The position numbers and the translations under genes were made by a program. The notes under the pieces were generated by a model. That model worked only from the letters and a program-made list of their open reading frames with translations, ran no database searches and had not been told where the DNA came from. Source: Streptomyces sp. ISL-94 (GTDB lineage: Bacteria > Actinomycetota > Actinomycetes > Streptomycetales > Streptomycetaceae). Taken from it: a DNA stretch of 64,000 bases. The stretch lies in assembly GCF_018614075.1 (NCBI RefSeq), contig NZ_JAGGOZ010000057.1:1-64000 (forward strand). Reading direction: 5' to 3'. Positions 26,335 to 34,081 of this stretch are shown piece by piece; position 1 is the first letter of the stretch, and each line of letters starts with the position of its first letter.

Positions 26335-26362
26335 GGACCCGGGGGCAACGTTGCCCGGATCC
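26335..26362 (-). terminator. Terminator-like hairpin upstream of glnR
   Basis: On the minus strand a GGATCC/GGGTCC outer stem and GGGCA/TGCCC inner stem (11 pairs, 2-nt bulge) are followed at once by TTTTGTG. A small hairpin GTGCTTTCAGCAC comes right after. It would stop transcripts coming from 26363-26601 before glnR (start 26133), so it is either the end of a short RNA or a glnR leader attenuator. The rest of 26134-26601 shows no supported gene. Confidence 0.65.
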
Positions 26363-26601
26363 TCTTCGCAGCAGAATAGCCCACGGGCCCTTTCCCGGCC
26401 GAGGCTTCTTCCGCTCCCACTTCTGTGGTTCCTGCCACGCGCATGTCCAGCGTATGCCCCGGTTTCATGCGATCGGCGGCCCGCCGAGCGGTGCCGCCGG
26501 CCCGCTCGGGCGCATACGGGGCGCGCGGAGGCACGCCGGAGTGGGGGGTGGGAGGGGTCATCATGGAGGCCGACGGTAGAGAGCCGACGATAGGAGCTGC
26601 A

Positions 26602-26856
26602 GTGGCAACCGGAACCATCCGCTACTGGGCGGCGGCCAAGGCCGCGGCCAAGACGGCGGAGGAGCCGTACTCGGCGCGGACACTGGCCGAGGCGCTCGAC
26701 GCCGTGCGGGAGCGCCACCCCGGGGAGCTGACCCGGGTCCTGCTGCGCTGCTCCTTCCTCGTGAACGACGAGCCTGTGGGCAAGCGCCCGCACGATGCCG
26801 TCCTGCTGACCGAGGGGGGCACCGTAGAGGTGCTCCCGCCGTTCGCGGGCGGGTGA
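26602..26856 (+). CDS. MoaD/ThiS-family sulfur carrier protein
   Basis: An 84-residue beta-grasp protein with the diagnostic C-terminal Gly-Gly (PPFAGG), which is adenylated and thiocarboxylated to carry sulfur. Family phrases include IRYWAAAKAAAKTAEEPY, SFLVNDEPVG and EGGTVEVLPPFAGG. The GTG start is chosen because AGGAG lies six bases before it; an upstream ATG (26563) is possible. It could serve molybdopterin synthesis or another sulfur pathway; no partner gene is adjacent. It is followed after 10 bp by a membrane protein gene. Confidence 0.85.
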   Translation: MATGTIRYWAAAKAAAKTAEEPYSARTLAEALDAVRERHPGELTRVLLRCSFLVNDEPVGKRPHDAVLLTEGGTVEVLPPFAGG

Positions 26857-26866
26857 GCGGGAGCCG

Positions 26867-28240
26867 ATGAGCACACCCGAGGAACAGCAGCAGCAGTACC
26901 TGCAGCAACAGCAGCAGCAGTACGAGCAGCACCAGAACCAGAACCAGAACCAGGATCCGTACGGGACCCAGGATCCGTACGGGACCCAGACCTGGCAGTC
27001 CGACACCTGGGACACCGGCTACCAGCCGGTGCAGCCGCCGCTGGGCGGGGTGCCGGGGCAGCCGGTCGCGCCCGACGGGTGGTTCCGGGACGAGGTCCAG
27101 GCTCCGGCGCAGGACTGGTCGCACCCGGCTCCGGCCGCCGAGCAGACGGCCTACCTGCCGCCGTACCAGGAGCAGGCCCCGGGCCCGGCCCCGGCCGCGG
27201 TTCCGGAGGGCTGGTTCCGGGACGAGGCCCAGGCTCCGGCTCCGGCCCCCGCCCAGGACTGGTCGCATCCGGCTCCGGCCGCCGAGCAGACGGCCTACCT
27301 GCCGCCGTACCAGGAGCCGGTACCCGCTCCGGACGCACCTGCGGCCCCGGACGGCTGGTTCCGCGCCGAGGCACCGGCCGAGCAGACCGCCTATCTCCCG
27401 CCCCAGGCGGCCGCGGCCCCCGAGCCCGACGCCGAGGAGGAGCCCGCGTACTCGCCGCCCACCCTCGCCGGCAACACCCTGCGCGCCGTCGATCCGGCCC
27501 AGGCCCGCGCCGAGGGCCGGTCGCCGATCATCGACCCCGGTCCGCAGCCGGCGATACTGACCGCCGCCCTCGGGGTCCTGCTCGCCCTGGCCGCGGTGCT
27601 CGGGCAGCTCGCGCTCGTCGTGCCGCTGGTCGCCCTCCAGGGGCTCACCGCGGCCGGCTGGTTCCGCCTCAACGGCATGTGGCCGGCCCGCCAGGGCATC
27701 GCGCTCGCCTTCGCCGGAGCCCTCGTCGCCGATGTCGCCGTGCTCGCCGTGGAGGACGCCTACGGCCCCGGCGCGATCATCGGCACGCTCGGCGCCTGGG
27801 TGCTGCTGACCCTCGTGCTCCAGCTGCGCAGCCACGCCGACCCCGACGAGCGGATGTACGGGCTGATGGCCTCGGTGGCCTCCGCCGCCCTCGCCATCGT
27901 GTGCGCCGGCTACCTGGCCGCGGACACCGGCGCCGTCAGCGTCGGCGCGGCCTCGGTGGCCGTCGCCGTCTTCGCCCGCGCGCTGCCGCTGCCGCCCGCC
28001 GCCTCGGTCGGCGTCTCGCTGGCCGCGGCCGCCGGTGCGGGCATCGCCGTCGGCGGGCTGGCCGGCGTCGGCGTGGGCGGGGCGCTGATCGGGTTCGTCG
28101 CCGGGGTGTGCGCGCTGATCGGGCTGCGCGTGGCGGCGTACGACTACCCGTCGAAGTTCGTCCACATGACGGCCGGTGTCGCGCTGCCGCTGGCGGCGGC
28201 CGCCCCCGCCGTCTACCTCATCGGCCGGGTGGTGGGCTGA
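26867..28240 (+). CDS. Membrane protein with Gln-rich and tandem-repeat N-terminus
   Basis: A 457-residue protein of two unlike halves. Residues 1-215 are cytoplasmic and low-complexity: a Gln-rich run (EEQQQQYLQQQQQQYEQ), NQ repeats, two DPYGTQ copies, and three copies of a unit built on DGWFRDE..APAQDWSHPAP and AEQTAYLPPYQE. Residues 225-457 hold about seven hydrophobic helices. No family is recognised. It lies 10 bp after the MoaD-like gene. The repeats may form an unstructured binding platform; this is inference. Confidence 0.82.
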   Translation: MSTPEEQQQQYLQQQQQQYEQHQNQNQNQDPYGTQDPYGTQTWQSDTWDTGYQPVQPPLGGVPGQPVAPDGWFRDEVQAPAQDWSHPAPAAEQTAYLPPYQEQAPGPAPAAVPEGWFRDEAQAPAPAPAQDWSHPAPAAEQTAYLPPYQEPVPAPDAPAAPDGWFRAEAPAEQTAYLPPQAAAAPEPDAEEEPAYSPPTLAGNTLRAVDPAQARAEGRSPIIDPGPQPAILTAALGVLLALAAVLGQLALVVPLVALQGLTAAGWFRLNGMWPARQGIALAFAGALVADVAVLAVEDAYGPGAIIGTLGAWVLLTLVLQLRSHADPDERMYGLMASVASAALAIVCAGYLAADTGAVSVGAASVAVAVFARALPLPPAASVGVSLAAAAGAGIAVGGLAGVGVGGALIGFVAGVCALIGLRVAAYDYPSKFVHMTAGVALPLAAAAPAVYLIGRVVG

Positions 28241-28327
28241 GGCGGTCCGGCGGTGGGCTGACGGCCCCTTGACGGCGGTCCATGGTCCACTGGGTGGCAC
28301 GTACCGATTAGTAGGGGGTGGGGGCAC

Positions 28328-29044
28328 GTGCGTTTCCTGCGTGTCGTTCTGATCATCGGAGTGGTGCTGGGAGGGATCTTCGTCGGAGTCGACCGCTGGG
28401 CGGCCGGCTATGCGGAGAACCGGCTGGCCGACAGGATCCAGGCCCGGCAGGGGCTGGCCGGGAGCTCGGAGGTGGAGATCCACGGGTTCCCGTTCCTGAC
28501 GCAGGCGCTCAGCCACGACCTCGACCGCGTCGACCTCAAGCTGCGGGGCGTCGAGGTGATGGCGGACGGCCGCAAGACGCGGCTCTCCGAGCTCGACGCG
28601 AGTTTCCGCGGCGTGCAGCTGAACGGGGACTACAGCCGCGGCACCGCCAAGAACGCCACCGGCACCGGGCTCATCACGTACGCGGACCTGACCGCGGCCT
28701 CGCAGACCGGCGCGACCCTCTCCTACGGCGGGGCGCCCGGCAAGGTGAAGGTCACGGCGGGCGTGGACGTGCTCGGCAAGACGCTGACGCGCAGCGTGGT
28801 GTCGACCATCACCCTCGAGGACGCGAGCGACGGCAAGGGCGGCAAGACCGTCCGCGTGCGCGCCGACGAGGTGCCGGGTGAGGGCATCCCCGGGATCGAG
28901 AAGCTGGTGCGCAAGAAGACCGACTTCGACCGCAACCTCGACAGCGGGCTGCCGGCCGGGCTCCACCTCTCCGGCCTGACCTCGGACGAGGCCGGCATCC
29001 ACCTCACGCTGGACGGCTCGAACGTGGTGATGGCCGGATCGTGA
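28328..29044 (+). CDS. LmeA-like (DUF2993) phospholipid-binding protein
   Basis: A 238-residue exported protein with an N-terminal signal/anchor (FLRVVLIIGVVLGGIFVGV) and the DUF2993 fold. Recognisable phrases are AENRLADRIQAR, EIHGFPFLTQALSHDLDRVDLKL and the late DFDRNLDSGLPAGLHLSGL. Mycobacterial LmeA of this family binds phospholipids and supports lipomannan growth; here only lipid binding in the envelope can be inferred. GTG start preceded by GTAGGGGGTGGGGG. It is a single gene. Confidence 0.87.
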   Translation: MRFLRVVLIIGVVLGGIFVGVDRWAAGYAENRLADRIQARQGLAGSSEVEIHGFPFLTQALSHDLDRVDLKLRGVEVMADGRKTRLSELDASFRGVQLNGDYSRGTAKNATGTGLITYADLTAASQTGATLSYGGAPGKVKVTAGVDVLGKTLTRSVVSTITLEDASDGKGGKTVRVRADEVPGEGIPGIEKLVRKKTDFDRNLDSGLPAGLHLSGLTSDEAGIHLTLDGSNVVMAGS

Positions 29045-29168
29045 GACGGTGCGGTCCGATCCGCAGAAGGACGGGCCGTACGGGGGCTCCGGGGAGCGGC
29101 GCGGCGGCCGTCCGCGGGGCCTCGATCCCATTATGCGGACGATCCTGTCTCGGAATATGACACGCCGG

Positions 29169-29197
29169 TGACAGGGCGGCCGATTCGTCCCTACGAT
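29169..29197 (+). promoter_or_regulatory. Promoter of the Cys leader peptide and sulfurtransferase
   Basis: TGACAG (29169-29174) and TACGAT (29192-29197) are separated by exactly 17 bp. The leader ATG at 29206 is 8 bases after the -10 box, so the transcript should begin at or within two bases of the start codon (leaderless). Confidence 0.7.
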
Positions 29198-29205
29198 CCA
29201 TGCCT

Positions 29206-29289
29206 ATGAAGCATCAGCAGGCGGACCTCACGAAGCGGCGGGCAGTAGACCTGTGTCGCGTCGCCGCCATGCTCTGTCGATCCATGTGA
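29206..29289 (+). CDS. Cys-containing leader peptide (Ms5788A type)
   Basis: A 27-residue peptide, MKHQQADLTKRRAVDLCRVA then AMLCRSM, with two cysteines near its end. It resembles the short Cys leader peptides of actinobacteria (named after Ms5788A) that precede sulfur genes, in mycobacteria also ahead of a sulfurtransferase. Such leaderless uORFs make downstream expression depend on Cys-tRNA supply. Here the sulfurtransferase begins 195 bp further on. A small hairpin (GCCGGACGACGGC then CTTTCC) follows at 29313-29325. The role is inferred by analogy. Confidence 0.82.
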   Translation: MKHQQADLTKRRAVDLCRVAAMLCRSM

Positions 29290-29484
29290 CGCGTGAGCGC
29301 ATCCGCTCCATCAGCCGGACGACGGCCTTTCCCCGCGTGACCCCACCCGCCTCCTGATCCCTGACGCCTCCCCGCGCAGGACCTGTGAGCGCACCCGGAC
29401 GCACGCACGCAGAACCCGCAGCACCCAGCACCCGCCAGCTGCACCAGCACAGCCCCGCCGCACACTGCCCCGGAGGAGAACACC

Positions 29485-30330
29485 ATGAGCCGCAGCGACG
29501 TCCTTGTAGACGCCGACTGGGTCGAGGCCCACCTGAACGACGCCAACGTCGTCATCGTCGAGGTGGACGAGGACACGTCCGCCTACGACAAGAACCACAT
29601 CACCAACGCCGTCCGGATCGACTGGAAGCAGGACCTCCAGGACCCGGTCCGCCGCGACTTCGTGGACCAGGAGGGCTTCGAGAAGCTGCTCTCCGCCAAG
29701 GGCATCTCCAACGACGACACCGTCGTCCTCTACGGCGGCAACAACAACTGGTTCGCGTCCTACGCCTACTGGTACTTCAAGCTCTACGGCCACCAGGACG
29801 TCCGCCTGCTCGACGGCGGCCGCAAGAAGTGGGAGCTCGACTCCCGCGACCTGGTCGACGGCAAGGACGTCCCGAACCGCCCGGCCACCCAGTACAAGGC
29901 CAAGCCCCAGGACACGTCCATCCGCGCCTTCCGCGACGACGCGGTCGCCGCGATCGGCACGAAGAACCTGGTCGACGTCCGTTCGCCCGACGAGTTCAGC
30001 GGCAAGCTGCTCGCCCCGGCGCACCTCCCGCAGGAGCAGTCGCAGCGTCCGGGTCACATCCCGAGCGCCCGCAACATCCCGTGGTCGAAGAACGCCAACG
30101 ACGACGGCACCTTCAAGTCCGACGAGGAGCTGACCGCCCTCTACCAGGCCGAGCAGGTCGACCTGTCGAAGGACACCATCGCCTACTGCCGCATCGGTGA
30201 GCGCTCCGCGCTCACGTGGTTCGTGCTGCACGAGCTCCTGGGCCAGGAGAACGTCAAGAACTACGACGGCTCCTGGACCGAGTACGGCTCGCTCGTCGGC
30301 GTGCCGATCGAGCTCGGCCCCAACAAGTAA
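29485..30330 (+). CDS. Thiosulfate/3-mercaptopyruvate sulfurtransferase (rhodanese)
   Basis: A 281-residue enzyme of two rhodanese domains that moves sulfane sulfur from thiosulfate to a thiophile. The active Cys is in the second domain, AYCRIGERSALTWF, the CRxGERS loop of actinobacterial sulfurtransferases (CysA/SseC neighbourhood). The first domain is inactive. The ATG has GGAGGAGAAC upstream. It is followed after 56 bp by a DUF1416 gene, a pairing seen throughout actinobacteria, and preceded by a Cys leader peptide that probably controls both. Confidence 0.94.
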   Translation: MSRSDVLVDADWVEAHLNDANVVIVEVDEDTSAYDKNHITNAVRIDWKQDLQDPVRRDFVDQEGFEKLLSAKGISNDDTVVLYGGNNNWFASYAYWYFKLYGHQDVRLLDGGRKKWELDSRDLVDGKDVPNRPATQYKAKPQDTSIRAFRDDAVAAIGTKNLVDVRSPDEFSGKLLAPAHLPQEQSQRPGHIPSARNIPWSKNANDDGTFKSDEELTALYQAEQVDLSKDTIAYCRIGERSALTWFVLHELLGQENVKNYDGSWTEYGSLVGVPIELGPNK

Positions 30331-30386
30331 TCCCGGGCACGCGACGCCCCGTAGCAGCTGAACCTCTCTAGGACAGGACAGAGAAC

Positions 30387-30677
30387 ATGTGTGGAGCACC
30401 GATCGGCGGGCCCGACCTCGCGACGCTCAAGCCCGGTGAGACCGCTATCCAGGGTCAGATCACCAAGGATGGCGAGCCGGTGTCCGGCTACGTCCGCCTG
30501 CTGGACTCGACCGGCGAGTTCACCGCCGAGGTTCCGACTTCGGCGACCGGCCAGTTCCGCTTCTACGCCGCCACCGGCTCCTGGACGCTGCGGGCGCTCG
30601 TCCCGGGTGCCCAGGCGGACCGTGCCGTCGTGGTCGCCGAGGCCGGCGGTGTGACGGACGTGGCGATCGCGGTCTGA
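30387..30677 (+). CDS. DUF1416 protein (SseC-like)
   Basis: A 96-residue protein, MCGAPIGGPDLATLKPGETAI at the start, of the DUF1416 family (transthyretin-like beta fold; SseC in mycobacteria). It is nearly always found directly after a thiosulfate sulfurtransferase, as here. The conserved Cys2 next to the start may take part in sulfur transfer; this is not established. An RBS (GGACAGAGAAC) precedes the ATG. A strong terminator follows. Confidence 0.92.
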   Translation: MCGAPIGGPDLATLKPGETAIQGQITKDGEPVSGYVRLLDSTGEFTAEVPTSATGQFRFYAATGSWTLRALVPGAQADRAVVVAEAGGVTDVAIAV

Positions 30678-30710
30678 GCTCCGACCGTGTGATTGCCTGA
30701 TCGAACGGCC

Positions 30711-30763
30711 GAAGGGCCGCACCCCCGGGGGTTGGACGCCACTGGATCGGGGTGCGGCCCTTC
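30711..30763. terminator. Strong terminator after the sulfurtransferase operon
   Basis: A perfect 15-bp stem, GAAGGGCCGCACCCC/GGGGTGCGGCCCTTC, begins 33 bp after the DUF1416 stop. Confidence 0.88.
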
Positions 30764-30810
30764 GTGCCGTACGGGCTGTCATCCGCGGGGCGCGGTTCTA
30801 CCCTGGAGGC

Positions 30811-31074
30811 ATGTACGCCCGGCGCCGGCGCGCGTATTTCCTGCTGATGGGCGGATGCCTGTTCCTCTTCGTCTCCGCCTGGTCCTTCGTGCGGCTGTTC
30901 TCGGTGGAGGCGGCCGTGGCCCTGTGCGTGGTCGCCATGGTCATCCCGCCCGTCGCCGCGGTGATCGCAAACCGGCGGGGCCCGGACGACCGCTGGTGGG
31001 ACGACCCCTCGGGCGATCCGAAGTCCGACGAGTGGTGGGACGAACTGGACGGAAAGCGGCGTCACGAGGAATGA
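30811..31074 (+). CDS. DUF3099 membrane protein
   Basis: An 87-residue protein with two hydrophobic helices (AYFLLMGGCLFLFVSAW and AVALCVVAMVIPPVAAVIA) and a Trp/Asp-rich cytoplasmic tail (DRWWDDPSG...EWWDELDG). This matches the actinobacterial DUF3099 family, function unknown. The ATG is 6 bases after TACCCT, with GGAGG in between, so it could be leaderless or use that short site. Single gene. Confidence 0.85.
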   Translation: MYARRRRAYFLLMGGCLFLFVSAWSFVRLFSVEAAVALCVVAMVIPPVAAVIANRRGPDDRWWDDPSGDPKSDEWWDELDGKRRHEE

Positions 31075-31187
31075 AACCCGGCGAGATAAGAATGTAATAA
31101 GCATTCATACAACTGCTTCCCCCCGGCACGTGTCATGGGTACGCGCGGGCAAGCCAGCCCGTGCCTCCAGTCCTGTGGGGGACTCCT

Positions 31188-32042
31188 TTGGAACACGAAC
31201 AGACCCTTCCCGAGCAGCGGAAAGAGGGGGAGACGGCACCGGAACCGGACACTCTGGACCTGGATCCCGTTGCCGACGCCGACGCCGACGCCGACGCGGG
31301 TGTCGCTCCCGCCGCCGATGCCGCACCGCGCCGCCGCCGGGGGCGTACGACGCTCCTGATCGCGGGTGCGGCGGTGCTCGGAGTCCTCGCCGGTACGGTC
31401 ACCGGCTACGCGGTCCAGTACCACCGCGAGCCCACCCCGCTGGCGCCGCTCGCCCAGCAGAAGCTGGTGACGCCCAAGGCGCTCGCGCCGGACGACGCCA
31501 CGACGAACAAGACGATCAACGCCAACCGCTGGCACAAGACCGACGACGACCTCAGCAAGCTGCTGATCGAGGCGCCGGGCGGGGCGAAGGTCGCCGGTGC
31601 GGGGTACGAATCGCTCGACTTCTATTCGGCGGCCTTCGAGGAGCCGGACCGGGCCTTCCGCTTCCTTGCGAACGGCAACGTCCGCCGACTCGCCTCGACG
31701 GCGTGGGTGGTGGACGACCGGGTCTTCGTCGACGTCCACCTGGTGCAGTTCAACGATTTCAAGGAGGCGGACGACTACCAGAAGGGCCAGGCCGCCTACA
31801 TGCCCGGGAAGAAGTACGCGGGCAACGACGGCGTGACCATCCCGGGCGTCCCTTCGGGGCTCGGGCACGTCTGGGTGGATTCGGAACTCGACGAGGAGCC
31901 CGGGTACTACCCGGTCCGGCAGGGGCGGGCGATCGCCCGTCGCGGCGACATCGTCATGGAGATCTTCTACGTCGAGAACCGGGGCAAGGTCTCCGAGAGC
32001 GACGTCATCGACCTGGCCAAGCGACAGCTGGAGCGACTGTGA
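31188..32042 (+). CDS. Single-pass membrane protein, first gene of a coupled three-gene operon
   Basis: A protein of about 284 residues: acidic cytoplasmic N-terminus containing a DADADADAD run, basic stop RRRRGR, one membrane helix (TTLLIAGAAVLGVLAGTVTGYAV) and a soluble domain of about 200 residues outside. The outer part includes KTDDDLSKLLIEAPGG and GLGHVWVDSELDEEPGYYPV. I favour a TTG start (31188) with GGGGGA before it; a GTG at 31161 is the alternative. Its stop overlaps the next gene's start (GTGA). No family recognised. Confidence 0.8.
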   Translation: MEHEQTLPEQRKEGETAPEPDTLDLDPVADADADADAGVAPAADAAPRRRRGRTTLLIAGAAVLGVLAGTVTGYAVQYHREPTPLAPLAQQKLVTPKALAPDDATTNKTINANRWHKTDDDLSKLLIEAPGGAKVAGAGYESLDFYSAAFEEPDRAFRFLANGNVRRLASTAWVVDDRVFVDVHLVQFNDFKEADDYQKGQAAYMPGKKYAGNDGVTIPGVPSGLGHVWVDSELDEEPGYYPVRQGRAIARRGDIVMEIFYVENRGKVSESDVIDLAKRQLERL

Positions 32043-32917
32043 CCGAGCCGCAGAACGAGACGACCCCGGTGGAGACCCCGGCGGACGCGGCCCAGGTCCC
32101 GGCCCCGGCGGCCCAGGTCCCGGCCGAGACCCCGGCGGACGATGCTCCGGCGCCCGTCGGCGCCGAGGCGCCGGCGAAGCCAGCGCGCACGGTCAACCGC
32201 AAGAAGGCCGCCCTCGTGGCCGCGGGTGTGGCGGCCGGCGTCCTCGTGGGAAGCGGCGTCTGGGGCGCCTCCGCGATCGCAGACGCCGACCGGACCGCCC
32301 CGACCCGCTACTGGAGCGCCGCGGACGAGCACCCCGCACAGCCCGAGAAGCCGGCTGCCGTGCCGCTGAACGACCTCTCGGCCAAGCTGCTGCCGCTGCC
32401 GGGCACCTTCTCGCTGGGCCCCGACCTGGCCGACGACGGCAACAACTTCTTCGTCTCCGGCGAAAGCGCCGTCCAGGGATTCAAGGAGGGCCGCAAGGGC
32501 CTCTCCAGCACCGAGCGCAAGCAGCGCGACGAGGCGCTGGCCGAGCTGAAGCTCAAGGGCCTGGCCGGGCGCAGCTACACCAAGGGCGGCGGCCAGATGG
32601 TGGTGGAGGTCCGCATCATGCAGGCCGACCCGCAGGCACTCGGCAAGTTCTCGGAGGTCGGCAAGAAGCTCCTCGGCCTCATCGGTGAAGGGCGTGACGC
32701 CCCGAAGATCGACGGCTACCCGGACGCCAAGTGCTCGCTCCTCGCCATCGGAGAGAAGGAGGAGGAGAAGATCGACTCGCTCGACTGCGTGGCGGTCCAG
32801 GGCGACGTGCTGGTCAACTTCCGCGCCTACGGGCCCAAGCCCTTCTCCAGCTCCGACGCTGCGGCGTTCTTCAAGAACCAGCTGTCCCACCTGAAGTCCC
32901 CCGGGGAGTCCGCGTGA
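32039..32917 (+). CDS. Single-pass membrane protein, second gene of the operon
   Basis: A 292-residue protein with the same plan as its neighbours: Pro/Ala-rich cytoplasmic N-terminus with repeats of AQVPA.. and ETPAD, basic NRKK, one membrane helix (AALVAAGVAAGVLVGSGVWGA), then a soluble outer domain. The outer domain has two cysteines (YPDAKCSLLA and SLDCVAVQGDV) likely to form a disulfide. GTGA overlaps join it to the genes on both sides. It lacks a known family by eye; a heteromeric complex with the other two products is inferred from coupling. Confidence 0.82.
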   Translation: MTEPQNETTPVETPADAAQVPAPAAQVPAETPADDAPAPVGAEAPAKPARTVNRKKAALVAAGVAAGVLVGSGVWGASAIADADRTAPTRYWSAADEHPAQPEKPAAVPLNDLSAKLLPLPGTFSLGPDLADDGNNFFVSGESAVQGFKEGRKGLSSTERKQRDEALAELKLKGLAGRSYTKGGGQMVVEVRIMQADPQALGKFSEVGKKLLGLIGEGRDAPKIDGYPDAKCSLLAIGEKEEEKIDSLDCVAVQGDVLVNFRAYGPKPFSSSDAAAFFKNQLSHLKSPGESA

Positions 32918-33822
32918 CCGAGCAGACCACCACTGGAGCGGCCCCGGAGACCGCCGCGCCCGAAGCCGCCGTGGCCCCCGGGCCCCAGCCCCAGCCCCAG
33001 CCCGCGCCCGGGACCGACGCCGTGTGGGCGACCCCGGCGGAGGCGGCACCCGCACCCGCGCCCAAGGACCGCCGCAAGCTGTTCGCCGCCCTGCGCTGGA
33101 CGGCCGCCGTCCTCGTCTTCGGCGCCGTCGGCACGGGTGTCGCGTACGGGATCACCCAGCCCGAGCGCGCCGACATCCCCGGCCTGTCCACCGAGGGCGA
33201 CGGCCGCTGGGCCTTCCCGGCGCTGGCCAAGCCCACGCTGGCCCCCGGCGCCGCGCAGCCCTTCGCCGAGGACAACCCGGACGGCATCCACTACGCCGGT
33301 CTGACCCAGCTGCTCCTGCCCGCCCCGCAGGGATCGACGCCGGACTCCACGCTGAAGCTGGAGAAGGACTCCGTGGTCTCCGTGGACGCCTTCCTGGAGG
33401 AGTACGAGCCCACCGTGCGCGAGAAGCTGAAGCTGGGCTTCACGAACGACGGGCTGCGCCAGATCGTGGCCCGCGGCTGGACCATGCCCGACGGCACCCG
33501 CACCCGGATCTACCTGCTGCGCTTCCATGCATCCGGCTTCGCGGACGCCTTCGAGGGCTGCGACATCAACATGAACGTCAACGGGGTCAACCGCCTGACG
33601 GCCGACGACGCGTGGAGCAAGGCCAAGGCCGCCCAGTCCACCCCGGACCTCAGCGACCTCACCGTGCTGGAAGAGGTGCCCCCGGTCGGCGACGAGCAGG
33701 TGAAGGTCGGGTGCGTCCAGGCCGGTGACATCCGGGCCGCCGTCTTCCAGACCCGCAAGGGCCAGGTGGCGAGTGTTCCCTTCCACCAGACGGTGATCCT
33801 GCAGAACCAGCTGCTGCACTGA
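32914..33822 (+). CDS. Single-pass membrane protein, third gene of the operon
   Basis: A 302-residue protein: Pro/Ala/Gln-rich N-terminus with a PQPQPQP run, basic KDRRK, one helix (WTAAVLVFGAVGTGVAYGI), and an outer domain of about 230 residues. It holds two cysteines (FEGCDIN and VKVGCVQAG), as does the second protein. Phrases include HYAGLTQLLLPAPQG and YLLRFHASGFADAF. Coupled by GTGA to the gene before. Function unknown; same architecture in all three suggests ancient duplication. Confidence 0.82.
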   Translation: MTEQTTTGAAPETAAPEAAVAPGPQPQPQPAPGTDAVWATPAEAAPAPAPKDRRKLFAALRWTAAVLVFGAVGTGVAYGITQPERADIPGLSTEGDGRWAFPALAKPTLAPGAAQPFAEDNPDGIHYAGLTQLLLPAPQGSTPDSTLKLEKDSVVSVDAFLEEYEPTVREKLKLGFTNDGLRQIVARGWTMPDGTRTRIYLLRFHASGFADAFEGCDINMNVNGVNRLTADDAWSKAKAAQSTPDLSDLTVLEEVPPVGDEQVKVGCVQAGDIRAAVFQTRKGQVASVPFHQTVILQNQLLH

Positions 33823-33921
33823 TCGGCGGTACGGCCGACCTCACAGAGTGCACCGGTCCCCGGGCCAGTAGGCTTGGGGACCGGCCCCGTACCGCCCGAG
33901 AACACATCCGAGGAGCACCCC

Positions 33922-34023
33922 GTGCTTGAGGCAGTCTTCACCTCCCTGCTGGTCCTGGTCTGCGTCGGCGTCCTCGCCTTCACCGGCCTGGCCGTCAAGA
34001 AGCTGTACCAGGGTCAGCGCTGA
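33922..34023 (+). CDS. 33-residue membrane peptide
   Basis: A very short protein, one hydrophobic helix (VFTSLLVLVCVGVLAFTGLAV) with a basic end (KKLYQGQR). The GTG start has GAGGAG nine bases upstream. It lies between the three-gene membrane operon and the FABP-like gene. Coding bias, ribosome site and clean topology support it; function unknown. Confidence 0.68.
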   Translation: MLEAVFTSLLVLVCVGVLAFTGLAVKKLYQGQR

Positions 34024-34081
34024 GCATCCGCCCAGCCGACCGCACCGGAACCCCTCCCACAGATCGCCTGAGCAGCCACAC

